A DNA stretch of 64,000 nucleotides from Terana coerulea (lineage: Eukaryota > Basidiomycota > Agaricomycetes > Polyporales > Phanerochaetaceae), in assembly GCA_024811115.1 (NCBI GenBank), contig JAKOGH010000324.1, forward strand, positions 124,001 to 188,000, written 5' to 3'. Shown here piece by piece: positions 12,249 to 23,840 of the stretch (the stretch's first letter is position 1; the number at the start of each line of letters is the position of its first letter). The notes under the pieces are model-generated. The model did no database searches. It was not told the origin of the DNA and saw nothing but the letters and a program-made list of their open reading frames with translations. A program made the position numbers and the translations under genes.

Positions 12249-14073
12249 TCACGATCTGCTGTCCAGAATTGCGCCTCGCAACCGGCGGAGGGCTTCATCA
12301 ACTTCCTTTTCCCCGAGCTGGCTGAAGGAAGCGCGGACGTAGGCCGTCGTCCGCTTGTTGGGGTAAAACACCGTCCCAGGCAAAGCGAGCACGCCGCGCT
12401 CGAGGGCAGTGGTCCGTATGACATGGTCCGAGTCGCCTTCTTCTTCGTCGCCAGACAGCAGCTTGAACCTGCGGAAGAGGACGCGACGCCCATCAGACAA
12501 GCAGTTCCCGAGCTGTGACCGCATAACACGCACCATATGAACATGCCTGCTTCGGGCGTGGTCCATTCCGCCACATCAGAAAGGTGTCGCTTCATGGCAG
12601 CTTCGAACACGTCTCGTTTCTGCCTGTAGAACTGCGAGACGCGGTCCGTGTGCTCAAAAAGCCTTTGTAGCCCCAGCGCTCGAGGATGGCGATCACAAGA
12701 GTTTGGGTGAGTGAGTTGGGTTGAAGGTTGGCTACGGTGCTCTGCGTATAGAAGTCAGATATGTTGAAGCGACGGTTGGACAGCGATACATACGTGCTCG
12801 TTCATAGCTTTTACAATGATCTCGGGACCTGACACAAAGCCGAGGCGGAGTCCCGATGAGATAACCTTCGAGAAACTATCGAAACGGACAACCCGTCCCT
12901 GTTCAAGCTGGCTTCGCTCCAAAGCGAAGTAAGATGGGGGGCGTGGAGACAGTCCATAATACAGGTAGTGGTACGGGTCGTCTAGAGCAACAGTGAGCAC
13001 TGGTGAAGTCGGTGATGCCGAACCGAATGACACCTTCAAGAATGAGAAAGTCGTGCTCCTTAGCCAACTTTAAGACTTCAAGACGGCGCTCCAACGTGGC
13101 TGTAGATCCACTCGGGTTTGACCCATACTGCAGTCTCTTGAGCGGTGAACAAGTGACATATGAACGAACACTTACCGGGACGGTATAGAGAACCTTGGGC
13201 CTGGCCTTTCCCGACGGCCAGCTCTCTAGCAAGGTACGCAGAGAAGACACCGAAATGCCATGGGAGTCCGTCTCGACCTCTACGACGAGGTGAGTCCATG
13301 GAGGTTACGCGAGAGACATCACGAGTCATACCCTGTACGTCGCAGTTTATTGTTTGGAACATAGGTGGCACACCACTAAAGAGACGAGATTGACAAATGT
13401 AAATCGCTATTCTGAACAGCCAACTGGAGCACGCACGCGTAAACTGGCACCTCAACGAGGACTGTATCCCCCGGATTTACAAGAGCAGTGACCGCCTATC
13501 ATGTGCGTAAGCATCGGGATAGTAGCTGATACATACGAAAACACTTGCCTTATAGATGAGATCCTGGGCACCGTTGCCGATAGCGAGGGACCACCCTTCT
13601 CCTTTCTTACGTCCGTGAGCGGCCTCCTGAAGACCATATGCCCAGTCAATGAGACGAGGTAGACCGATGGTGGGGGTGTATTGTAGCCCGAGGTCAAGTT
13701 CTTCTTGGCTGAGTTGAATGGGTATCTCGACATCCGGGTTAACGGGGTCGCGAATAGCAAAATTGAGTGACGTTATAGGGAACGTTGAGGAATGCGGTTT
13801 CCCCGCAAGCATTGAGATGAGCCCAGGACGTTGCTCAAGGTGCAATACGGCACGAACTGAAATGCGCATGCCTGTGAGTATCTAACTCAAGTGCCCTACG
13901 AGACAATACGTACTTCCGTCAGGAGCACGGTTCTTCGCCAGAATTGACAAACGCGATCTGTAGTACTCATCCGGCAGTACGTTCAGTTCCTGATTGCCAG
14001 TCAGTCCGTTTGTATGGTCGGCGGTTTTGCTGACAATAGGAATGCCATCTGAGTGGGTCAGAGACAGCGACAT
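12249..14073 (-). CDS. Aromatic / 2-aminoadipate aminotransferase (ARO8-LysN type, PLP fold type I)
   Basis: The gene reads through about eight exons without a frameshift. Landmarks in order are PGLISMLAGKP, the AIGNGAQDLIYK segment, LVNPGDTVLVE, VLYTVP then YGSNPSGS, DDPYHYLYYG, and SFSKVISSGLRLGF with the lysine that should bind pyridoxal phosphate. The C-terminus has PEAGMFIWFKLL and LPGTVFYP. The family transfers amino groups between aromatic amino acids or 2-aminoadipate and 2-oxo acids in tyrosine/phenylalanine and lysine metabolism. Exon 1 is 14073-13914 and exon 2 is 13871-13549. Intron 2 begins GCAAGT instead of GT and ends TAG at 13496, with phase preserved, so it looks like a genuine GC-AG intron. 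The exact substrate cannot be told from sequence. Confidence 0.88.
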
Positions 14074-15039
14074 TCTAGTTCCTAGGTGAAATGTGAGTGT
14101 TGCTGACCTACGGAGTCACAAAGGGGCCATCGGTCTCACCGTGTTATATGTTGAAGGCCTCGTGCTGGTTGCCTATCAGAAGGCAAGGCAGCTCGGGCGA
14201 TGATAAAGCCTGGCTCGGGTTCAGAGTCATTTCCGACAGGGAGGCAATCTAGCGGTTAGGTGCATCTTAATGAATGTCGATCATGGCCTCGCTGTATAGC
14301 TCTCGCCCAAATGGTATATGTGTGTGTACTGTTATCATGTTCTCTAGAGACGCGCCATTCAGATGCGTCAGCTCCGGCAAGGACACGGGCTTGACGAGAA
14401 GAGTTTCATTCGGACGTAAAAAGCATAGTAGTGGAACCCAGCTGCGTTCTGATTACGCACGGCGAGGATGAGACAAACCTAGCGTTCATGCATAGCAACA
14501 ATAGGCTACATATGTTCGTGGACTACGAACATAGCCAGCACACACCTAGCGTGTAGCCCCACATTAACATGACCAGACGATTTCTCCTGGGGACCCAAAC
14601 GTTTCCCGGTCACTCGACATAGAGCCAACAGCCATTCGCCAGAGCTTTTCTCTTCCTCACGAAAGCGTAATGCTGCGGTATACGACGCTGGGTATTCCAC
14701 AGGGCTTCCGTCGTATCGTTCCACTGTGCTCTTGCAATTGAAGGGGAAGGCGAGACAGCACGAGGGTAAAAGAGACGACGAAATAGCTTGTCAATCCAAT
14801 GAGACTTTGTGGGCGGACAGGCGGAAATGGTTTGGAATGCATCGTGAACGGTGAAGCGCCTCGGACTTGGTCACTTGGACGCCAGCAGTCACAAGAACAA
14901 GCGCCAAGAGGCTCGCGTCTAATCTTTGTTCTGCTATGCAGTAGCAAACCTTATTTTCCGGCAGTACCCGGCGTCAACAGAATCTAGTCAGTGCTCGCTG
15001 TGCCCAACATCTTCAAGACCCTCAAGACCGCCGCCAACG
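14074..15039. other. Intergenic, divergent promoter region of aminotransferase and RPL4
   Basis: The two flanking genes point away from this 1 kb stretch, so it should hold both promoters. I see no convincing ORF and no canonical TATA box close to the RPL4 start. Confidence 0.4.
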
Positions 15040-16369
15040 ATGGCCTCCCGCCCTACCGTGAACGTTCACTCCACCGCCGGAGGTATATCTACCCGTTTCT
15101 CAATTTACCCAGAGTGTTGACCGAAGTTCTTTGCTGTATTTAGAGGCCTCCACCTCTCTCCCTCTTCCCGCGGTTCTTACCGCGCCCATCAGGCTCGATG
15201 TCGTCCAACAGGTCCACAGTAAGTGCTCGTTGTAGGAGCTGAGAGCCGTAAATTTACTTCGCAATAGAGAGCATTGCCAAGAACAAGAGGCAGGCGTACG
15301 CCGTGAGCGAGAAGGCTGGACACCAGACCAGCGCCGAGTCTTGGGGTACCGGTCGTGCCGTTGCACGTATCCCTCGTGTTGGTGGTGGAGGTACCCACCG
15401 CTCTGGTCAGGCCGCGTTCGGCAACATGTGCCGTGGCGGTCGCATGTTCGCGCCCACCAAGACCTGGCGCAAGTGGCATGTCAAGGTCAACCAGAACCAG
15501 CGCCGCTTCGCTGTCGTCTCTGCCCTTGCCGCTTCTGCCCTCCCCTCCCTCGTCCTTGCTCGTGGTCACCGCATTGAGCAGATTGAGGAGGTTCCCCTCG
15601 TCGTCGACTCCTCCGTTGAGTCCTTCGTCAAGACCAAGGAGGCTGTCACTCTCCTCAAAACCCTGAACGCGTACAACGATGTCGTCAAGGTGTCCAACTC
15701 CCGCAAGCTCCGTGCTGGCAAGGGCAAGCTCCGCAACCGCCGTCACCGTCAGCGCCGTGGCCCTCTCGTTGTCTACAACGAGGACAATGGTATCGTCAAG
15801 GCCTTCCGCAACCTCCCCGGTGTTGAGCTTGTCAACGTCAGGAGGTTGAACCTTCTCCAGCTTGCTCCTGGTGGTCACCTCGGCCGCTTCGTCATTTGGA
15901 CCCAGGGTGCATTCGCTCTCCTCGACGAGGTCTTCGGCACGTTCGACAAGCCTTCCGTCTACAAGAAGGACTACGTGTATGTCTCAATTTCATGTCTGCA
16001 TACGGATTAGCTCTGATCCGTTGAACAGTCTTCCCACTGCCAAGATCACCAACCCCGATGTCACCCGCCTGATCAACAGCGACGAGATCCAGTCGGTTGT
16101 CCGCCCCGCCAACGCTAAGATCCAAAAGCGCCCCTGGACTCAGCACAAGAACCCTCTTGTCAACAAGGGTGTCCTGTTCCGCCTCAACCCTTACGCCAAG
16201 ACTCTCCGCAGGCAGGAGCTGAGTAAGTTGTTTCGTTCAGCCTTTTATATGCATTCATACTAATGCACATGCAGTCAAGCAGGAGCGCAAGGTGAAGAAC
16301 GCGCAGAAGAAGCCGAAGAACCCCAAGGCCGCTGGGGAGACTTTCCTCAAGACCTTGTTCGCTCCCTAA
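15040..16369 (+). CDS. RPL4: 60S ribosomal protein L4 (uL4)
   Basis: Five exons (15040-15082, 15144-15218, 15268-15976, 16029-16222, 16275-16369) splice in phase to 371 residues, close to the yeast length. Diagnostic family sequence includes [20 protein letters not shown] and then [19 protein letters not shown], followed by [17 protein letters not shown], the basic loop that lines the ribosomal exit tunnel. The C-terminus is Lys-rich ([11 protein letters not shown]). The start codon context is AACGATGGC, and codon use is strongly biased to C-ending codons, as expected of a highly expressed gene. The product is a large-subunit protein that binds 25S rRNA. No frameshift is present. Confidence 0.97.
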
Positions 16370-16736
16370 GGGCTTCGTTCAAGCCTTGCTGGTGTCGTGA
16401 TGCAGGGCAGCGAGTTGTGGGTGCCGTGGCTTACTGCTATGTAGCTTATCGTCGTATGCTGTCTGTTTACTGTTGCGTTCTCCTGCCGCATGTCGGATAT
16501 GATTACCATGCTGAAAAAGACTCGCGTCGCCGTATATTCGATTGTGATGCATGCTTGTATCACCTCGTGTATGGAGCGCGCACGCTGCCTTTAGGATGCA
16601 ACGAGGCCTAAGCAGACGCGTGCGTGAGAGCGTCCATTTATCATTGTGCCCTTTGAGGACACAGTCTGTACTCACTCCGCTCACTCCTCAGCGTCGCTCA
16701 TCATCTTGTCCGCGTTCGTCGTTGTTCTCTCCTCCC
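16370..16736. other. Intergenic between RPL4 and the membrane protein gene
   Basis: Contains the RPL4 3' region and a pyrimidine-rich leader just before the next ATG. No gene is seen. Confidence 0.4.
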
Positions 16737-17646
16737 ATGGCTTCACTATTCGAGAGGCACTCTAGTCCTGCTGTCACCGCTGCTGTCACAGTTGTTGGCT
16801 TGGTCGTCGGGACAGCCTATGCGGCGGGGCTGTACTTCCTGCGCAGACATTGGTCTCGCGGCCAGCGGACGAAGGCGTTCCTTCGGGCTTCTAATAGTTG
16901 GTCAACCAGACTCGTGTCAGGTAAGTGGCGGAGGGTCTGAACCGAAAATGTATTGAGATCGTTGTACAGCATACTACCTTTGTCTTTCACTAGGGAGCTT
17001 TCTTGAGGTATGTTCACTGTTGACAATTCTTTCTGTCCCCGTACTCAAGTATTTACAGCTCGCCATTGCTACCTGGCTTCTTGGGCAATATCGCTTCTTG
17101 GGCCGTTATTCGTCCGTAGGCGCTCGAGACGGATTGCGGATATCACTGTGAGTAAACCCGGTCTGGATGGGGAATACGACCGCTGAGAACTGCGGCAGCT
17201 TTGTCTCCTGCTGGACATTGGTATCCTCGACTGCCTACAATATGATGTTCATGCACCCCTCCTTCTGGAGACACCCGCTGTCTTCGCCGCGCTCGCAGGG
17301 AATCTGGATCATTCTTACGTGGTCGCTCTGGGTCGCTACGACAGCGACAATGAATAGAGCTCTTCCACTACTGTCGAGCAGTGCTCGATGTGCAGGTGCG
17401 GATTATTGCGGCCAGCTGAGGGCGTCCTTTGGTAAGTACGAGTGAACTGCGCCTCCCACATCGTTAATAGCTGAACGCCTTCCTTTCACTGTAGGTCTTT
17501 CGCTGGCGGAAGTGTAAATTTCGCCCGTTTTGATTATTTTTCAGTTGCTGAATCCGGTCATTAGGCTGATGTTGACCTTGGGCATGTTGTGCATGACATG
17601 GTGGCTGTGGAAAGCCCTTCGGACCTCGGGCGGCTACGTGTATTGA
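16737..17646 (+). CDS. Putative small multi-pass membrane protein
   Basis: The model joins exons 16737-16920, 16994-17007 (a 14-base microexon), 17059-17147, 17199-17431 and a short piece from about 17495. It ends at the TGA at 17644-17646 if a very short intron (33 bases) is accepted. Hydrophobic segments are TVVGLVVGTAYAAGLYFL in exon 1, a Trp-rich stretch ending WIILTWSLWVA in exon 4, and LMLTLGMLCMTWWLW in the last piece. The spacing is reminiscent of fungal MARVEL-like four-helix membrane proteins, but I cannot confirm this. If the last intron is wrong, the protein stops at TAA shortly after 17510. The stop lies 80 bases before the next gene. Confidence 0.5.
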
Positions 17647-17726
17647 CCTTCCCACGAGAGTCTGATGGTACAGATGCAGGCGTCCTACCCCACTCACACT
17701 CTCCTCTCACCCATGCCACAACCTCC

Positions 17727-18749
17727 ATGGCTTCTCTCCCACTTGACGACACTGTTGCACTACTATCTTACTATCGTGACGATTTTGAAGATGCAGTTCT
17801 GTCGATTCCTGCTCCCACAGGCGACCCAGACAGCTGGCATTTTGATCCATCCGACATTGTCTCGTCCAATCTCGGACGCCTCGCGTCCCTACCCATCGAG
17901 CTCATTCATGCAATATCAAATAACTGGTCTCTTCGTACGCTCAGCATACTCCGACTCGTCAGTCGTACTCTCACTCTCATCGTGAACACTACAATTCCCT
18001 ACAAATATGTTGCCTTGCATGCACCACGACTCCTCGCTACGCTCCTCAAGACAGGCGTCGCCGCTTATTTCACTGCACAGGACATCTACCAGGTCCTTAC
18101 CTTCCCCGATTGCTCTGTATGCGGACACTTCGGTCCGCTCATCTATCTGCCTGACTGCGTACGCTGCTGTATGTGGTGTCTCGAGCACTCCTCCCGACTC
18201 TTCCCCATGAGCCTGCGCACGGTGACCGAGAGCATTACAGTGGCGTATGGTCTGAAGCCGGGTCAGGTGGAAGCGGCGGGTATCCCTGTCGTGCAAGTGC
18301 TGCTCGGCACACGCGTAGCCCGTGGCATGCGCATCACGCCGCACATGACATCCCCGCTGGTCAGCGAAACCCGCGTTCGGGAACTCGCCGTACGCGTGCA
18401 TGGTGGGGAGGAGCAGCTGCAAGCGTACATTGCTCGCACCCCGGTTGCGGATGCCATTCACGAGCGGCGGGCGGATCGGACAACGGGATATTGGCACGTT
18501 TCCAGAAGCTTCCTCGCGAGTGCGCACCTCCCGTACTTGCATACGCCGACGAACACTATTGAGCAGGGTCTCTCCTGTCGGGGATGCGAGGCCGCGTTCA
18601 GGAGATTAAGCCCAGATCCTCTCGACCCATGGTCCGATGTCGTGGTGGAGGCATGGGAGAAGTGCGTGCGGATGTACACGAAGGACCGATTTCTCGAGCA
18701 CGTTAGAAGCTGCACGGAGGCACAGAAGCTGGTCGCTTCGCTCCCGTAA
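17727..18749 (+). CDS. F-box protein with internal Cys-rich motif
   Basis: A single-exon ORF of 340 residues from ATG 17727; an upstream in-frame ATG at 17589 overlaps the preceding gene. The F-box is LGRLASLPIELIHAI followed by LSILRLVSRTL. About 70 residues later a Cys cluster (CSVCGHFG, CVRCCMWCLEHS) resembles the zinc-ligand motif seen in a fungal F-box subfamily. A late GLSCRGCE follows. F-box proteins link substrates to the Skp1-Cullin-1 ubiquitin ligase; the substrate is unknown. A long antisense ORF here is a shadow. Confidence 0.75.
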   Translation: MASLPLDDTVALLSYYRDDFEDAVLSIPAPTGDPDSWHFDPSDIVSSNLGRLASLPIELIHAISNNWSLRTLSILRLVSRTLTLIVNTTIPYKYVALHAPRLLATLLKTGVAAYFTAQDIYQVLTFPDCSVCGHFGPLIYLPDCVRCCMWCLEHSSRLFPMSLRTVTESITVAYGLKPGQVEAAGIPVVQVLLGTRVARGMRITPHMTSPLVSETRVRELAVRVHGGEEQLQAYIARTPVADAIHERRADRTTGYWHVSRSFLASAHLPYLHTPTNTIEQGLSCRGCEAAFRRLSPDPLDPWSDVVVEAWEKCVRMYTKDRFLEHVRSCTEAQKLVASLP

Positions 18750-19151
18750 GTGAGTGAAGTCGTAGTGAATGTACCGGATATGGAGACATGACCTCATAGG
18801 CAAACGCGATATTTTCCACAGAGTTATGCATAAGGTAGCTCTTGCCTGAATATACCTCAGATTTGCCTCAGATGAACGTTTCCTGCGGAGATCCGTCATA
18901 CCACCTACGCACCTGAGAAATAGCCTACACAATAACATGACCGCTCGGCGCTGGCGTTCTGACTTGTATTCGATCAGCCGGAGAAGTTCGTGCAAGCCCA
19001 CGATATAAGATAGGAGCTCCCATGGTCCAAGAGTCGTTCTCTCTTGTCGTCTACGCCCACAACCATCTCTCAACTGAGGTATAGTCAGCACATATCTTGA
19101 CCCGGTCAAATCTCTCACGCATTTTTGTCCTACACAAGATAGCTCAGAGGC
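18750..19151. other. Intergenic, upstream of exonuclease copy 2
   Basis: Four hundred bases with no supported feature. A 194-residue antisense ORF covers it and extends into the F-box gene, but it has no recognisable composition. Confidence 0.4.
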
Positions 19152-20343
19152 GTGCCAATGTCGACCACGGTCACAGTAACGGGGAAGCAACTGCCGCGAA
19201 CACTATGCAACAATGTAGCCACCATGAACAACGCCGTCCAGGCTTTACGACCTTGTGGCTACATTGTGTGCGATTGTGAAGCGCTGGACCTCGGAGCCAC
19301 CGGCGGAAGGCTTTCGCTTATTTCGCTGTGCACCATTCCCACCACAAGCGTTCCGGAACCACACATCTACCTCATCGACACAGTCGCTCTTAGTGACGTC
19401 GCTTTACAGCCCATTTACAACTTGCTGCGCTCCAGAGATCACACGAAGATCATGTTCGACGGTCGCCTGGACTGGAGTGAGCTCTTCCACCGCCATGGTG
19501 TTGAGCTCAATCAAGTCCTCGACCTCCAGCTGGCGGATGTAGACTCTCGCCGATTCCGGAACGAGAATCTTGACCGCCAGTTGTCGAGACTGCGGGCCTA
19601 CTGTGGCAAGAAGCTTATACAAACCCAGCGCCAGTGCTACACGCAAGTACACCGCTTGAATAGCCTGGCGAAGTGTGCGGTGGAGCATAGTGTCATCCGA
19701 AAGTCCGAGAACGTGAAGCCTGGTGAGCCTGCAGAGTTTAGTTTGCCCCAGTAGAAAGATTTAGTGACCACGGCTCGTAGGTGGACTTGATCACAGCCGA
19801 TGGTGTGTCCGCCCTCTCAGCAAAGCACATCTACGCTATGCCACCGTGGACGTATTCCTCATTGGTCATCTGTACGTGTCGCTTCTGGCCGGGGGCTACA
19901 TAAATGAGCCTCGGTTATTCGAGCAGAGTTCGCGCTACGTGGCCCTTGGCCGGAGTGGACTCAGGGCTCCCGGCCCAGATAGCGGGCACCCTCTTCTTCC
20001 TCTGGAGATCTTGGATATTCCCACGACGTCTTCGTCACAGGCCGGGCTTACCTGCAGCTCCTGCTCCCGTGCGCTTTCGCATGAATGCTTCTCCACCGCT
20101 GGCCGCGAGTCTGCCGCCGCGAGAATGTGCTGGGTGTGCCAGGCGGTCCAGCAGCGTCCCAGGATGCCTGATGCACAGCGAGCGCGCCCTCGGCAGCGTA
20201 GGCAGAAACAAACCACCGCGTCTTACTCCATCGGTGGGCGAGGAGTGTACATGACTCATGATGAAGCCCGCGGGCTGTTTGGCTGGGATGATGAAGAGAC
20301 CCCGGGTGGTACGTATATGCGGGACATGTATGATAGTGACTAG
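19152..20343 (+). CDS. DEDDy 3'-5' exonuclease domain protein with C-terminal Cys motif (copy 2)
   Basis: Two exons, 19152-19722 and 19781-20343, give 377 residues. The motifs match copy 1 at 2958-4079: VCDCE, KIMFDGRLD, DLQLAD, and RYATVDV with the DEDDy tyrosine. The C-terminal CSSCSRALSHEC and CWVC again form a potential zinc site. The 58-base intron here contains stops, so splicing is required. That fixes the equivalent intron in copy 1. The copies lie 15 kb apart in opposite orientation. This copy has a longer, acidic C-terminus in place of the Lys-rich end of copy 1. A second in-frame ATG at 19158 is also possible as start. Confidence 0.86.
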
Positions 20344-21080
20344 ACCCTAGGAATCTGTGAGCGAACGACCGTCAATGGTGTCTCAGTTTGGTCCAGGTAG
20401 TGTTATTTTGGACTCCTTACCTTTATACTCGTCGCATTGGCCAGTATACACGCAGACTAGGAAATACGCAGCTACTGTACCATGCGTGCACAGGTTTTGT
20501 ACAGTATTTTGTTTGGGGTGGTTGTCACGCAAACGGAAATGAAAATTTTAGGAACCACGAGTATTCAAAATGCGTATTGTATGTACATATGCCAAAGAAG
20601 TACGAAGCTACTCAGCACATTGAGATATAAACGAACACTTACATACTGCCTATACATTGATTGCAGGTACCTCGCATAATAGGACTCTCTGCCCACCGAC
20701 GTGAGTGAAGCAGGACGTCCCTCGGAGCGGCCGTAGGGCGGCAATGCACCCCCGCCGGTTCGTGAACGTGAATATTGTGTACTGCCTCGAGCTCGGTTTC
20801 AGTTTGGCGCCTCACGGTCTGGTTTGGTCCACCACAATACAGGCCGCGCGCTGTTCAAACGTTCAGCACCGCTGAAGTGTATCTCCCATCCTCTCGAGTC
20901 CTCTCTGGGTGCGCGGCACCGGAGGATGCGGCAGGTGACATAACAGGACTCGGATGGCCTGAACGACCTTTGCTTCTGATGGTGGTAGCTCTCTATAATA
21001 AGCAACGTAATCAACTATCCGAATTGCAATTTCTTTGCCTGCCCATACCTTATTTTAAACACGCCAGCTCACCATTATTC
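20344..21080. other. Intergenic, convergent 3' regions
   Basis: Lies between the ends of exonuclease copy 2 and the minus-strand F-box gene. Short ORFs only; no supported feature. Confidence 0.4.
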
Positions 21081-22699
21081 CTAATCCCAATCCTCTGTCG
21101 TAGGCACCACTACCCTGCCGCTGACGCCATGCATCCATATGTACGTCTTATCATCCATGCTGGCTAATTGTTCGGCATACCCTTCACCACCGTCTGCAAA
21201 GATCCATCGAAGGAACTCTTTCTTTTCTGCCGGAGTGTCACAGAGCCAAAGGTCGAATATTTGTGCTCGGCTGAGTGAGACGACGTGTTGGTCCACTACA
21301 TATTGTGTCGGAGCGTCGATAACGTCTTGCATCTCGAACAGAATCACTGGAGATTCCAGGCTACATTCGGCAGCGGTAGTTGAGTCCTGTTGGGTGCGTA
21401 CGCACGAGATGCGTAACTTGCCCTTCCGCACAGCGCCGGGTAAGAATGTACCTTGCAAGACCTCGTCCATGCACGATCTGAATAGATGCACTAGTTGTGC
21501 ATCAATAGCCAGATCAAACCTGCGGACTATGTCATATCTGCGTAGAGCCTGGTCGATCCGCTTCCAGTCCAAGCTCCGGAAGTATTGGGGGCCAATTTCA
21601 GTGCCTGGCAGAACGGTGACTTGGGGCAGGTTGTGGGTGGGGGCGTCAATGAGTGCGCCAACGTCAAAGCGCACTGAGCCGACGTATTGGTCCTCGAGCG
21701 TTCCGCTATTTCGCCAAAATGAGTATACCAAGCAACCATCTAAATCGTGCAAGGCAACATCAGCTATCGTCTGACCGCTCGGATAAGTTGACGTTGCAAG
21801 ACTTACCGCGGTATGACAGCGTCAGTCGTCTACACTCACCGTCTACCGGATGGAGGAGCATCATCAGACCGAGGATAATCCTGCGAATGGACTCCGAAGG
21901 CTATGTCTGGGAAGCGACTGCGTATTCTGATATGGAGAAATGCCCAGGACATCATGGATATCTCCATCCGTGTCCCACCGCACGTGCACATATCCATGCA
22001 TTCGAGGCTACGGGCACCCCGCACTCGAACTGCAGCAAGTGCCATCGGAAGTACCGAAATTGATGTTGTGGGAAGGTGGAGGTCCTCGCATATGAGAGTA
22101 GTCACAGTTGGAACCTCTGCGATAAGTCGAATAAAATCTGTGGCACAGCGGAAAGTAAGACCATAAAGGCCGAGGGTCTTCAGGCGGTAAACGCGACCAG
22201 GGATAGTTCGCGGGAGGAAGGCAGACAAGGATCGTGGAGTGTAGATGAGTGATTGTGATCTGGTGGGGGCGTGGTCGTATCGTTTGCTGGCCCACATAGA
22301 AAGGTCGTGTGAGCCATCGGTGGATTGAGCCCTCGGCAGCTTGAAGAAAAAACGATGCACCCAGGGCTCGCATGCTTCGCTGCACGTTACGTTCCAATCC
22401 GTGATGCACTCTACCAGTGGTCGGACGTCCTGCACCGGCAAATGGTCGATGACCCACGCAATCCCGTTGACGCAGTCAACCGTATGTATTTCCAATTGCT
22501 TTCGCCAGTACGGGCTTTGTCGGCAGCGTGCCGCCCAGTACCGACATACCAGGCTACATACGCCCAATGCCCGTAGCCGCCCTGCTGAACTTTCGATGAC
22601 ATCTTGCAGAATAATGTCGACAACCTCGGGAGGAAGGTCCGCCGCTGTCGCTAAACGTTTGGGGGCACGTTTGCGGGGGCGGTAACGAGCTACAAACAT
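21081..22699 (-). CDS. F-box protein (duplicated subfamily, copy 1)
   Basis: The N-terminal exon runs from ATG 22699 to about 21850. It carries an F-box, DLPPEVVDIILQDV then VCSLVCRYWAARCR. The C-terminal exon (about 21770-21081) begins near DVALHDLDGCLVY and contains RIDQALRRYDIV and FDLWLCDTPAEKKEFL. The linking intron near 21770-21850 is uncertain: the strong GTGAGT donor gives the wrong phase, while a GTAGAC donor a few bases earlier keeps it. A paralogue sits at 46744-48243 on the other strand and shares CRYWAARCR and the FDL(W/M)LC segment. The product is a probable SCF ubiquitin-ligase adaptor with unknown target. Confidence 0.72.
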
Positions 22700-23840
22700 T
22701 GGTGAAGGGAAGGAAGTGGGAGCAAAAAGGCCTTGGAAGCATGGTTGATAATGTCGGTGTCCTTGTTTCCAGGCTGTGTTGCCCCCAGTGATTTCGCCAG
22801 GCTCGCAAAGACGCCGACATGCACCGCCTTCCACACAGCTGCCAGTCTAAACCCAAAAGGTGACCATTTTCGTGTAGATTTATCACAAGATTCTTGAAAT
22901 CCTGCATCAATTGAGAGGCGATGTCAAACTATTCGGGGTCGATAGTCTAGGCTAATACGCGCAAGACAGCGAACAAAAGCGTACCAGTAATGCATCTCTT
23001 CCATGAATTTCTCTCCATTTCATAGCATATCGAAGGGTACTATGTCTGGCCGTTAGACAACGGTGCCCGAGGGCAGCTTGAACCCATGTAAAGTTCCGAA
23101 GTTGGCGAGAAGAGTCAGAGCCAAGGACGATGATGTCAGGTCGCCGTCTTTAAATCTGACTCTCCGAGGTTACAAGTGCTCATAGCAGTGCCCCTGCAAA
23201 AAGAAATTGACAAGAATTAGAGTGGAGTATACCGACATTGCTCTCGCGGATCTGTACCTAGGTCCCAAATGACACCTCGAAAAATCTGATGAATACGTGT
23301 CCCAGGTTGGTCTGTTCTGAGCGGCTTTGATGCAGTCTATCTGTTCAAGCTAGTTCTAAGTACAGTGACAAATAAGTGAATATGAAATCTTACTGCTATA
23401 CAGACCGAGAGAGGAGCAAAGAATGGCGTAGTAGAGGAACCCGAGAGAGACAGAGGTTTGGTTCGAGCAAGTCGAACAAGAAAAGCTCGCCTCCATGGAG
23501 ACGCTGGCTTAGTGTATCCGTGGGAATGTATGCCCGAAAGTAGAGCGGTGAGCCAGCACTTACTCTTGTTTGCAAACGATCATAATGCGGCATACAGACA
23601 AACGATGAGGCTCAGGGTAAAGCTCCTAGTACGTTGCTTACGTTGAGTATACGACTGCTACACGGAGTCTGTGAGCCCAAATGTAAGTCGATTTTACTCA
23701 GCCGCCAAAGTTCGTGTTTGAGACTGTTGCAGGCGAATCGGCGAAGCCTTCGAAATCTCTCGCCATATAACGCGAAGCGGGATGGCTCCAAAGCTCGCAA
23801 GAAGCTATCTTGCCTTTCGCCACCACCCCTCGCTACCAGC
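22700..23840. other. Intergenic, divergent promoter region, 1.1 kb
   Basis: The F-box gene and the chorismate mutase gene point away from it. I see no supported ORF, RNA or repeat. Confidence 0.4.

Noticed and set aside
15189..15878. 229-codon minus-strand ORF opposite RPL4
   Set aside because: It is a shadow of the strongly codon-biased ribosomal protein gene. The plus strand encodes an unmistakable L4 protein.
17916..18542. 208-codon minus-strand ORF opposite the F-box gene
   Set aside because: Composition is unlike a real protein, and the plus strand carries the F-box and Cys motifs.
18606..19190. 194-codon minus-strand ORF
   Set aside because: Overlaps the F-box 3' end and the intergenic region; no motif, poor composition and no splice context.
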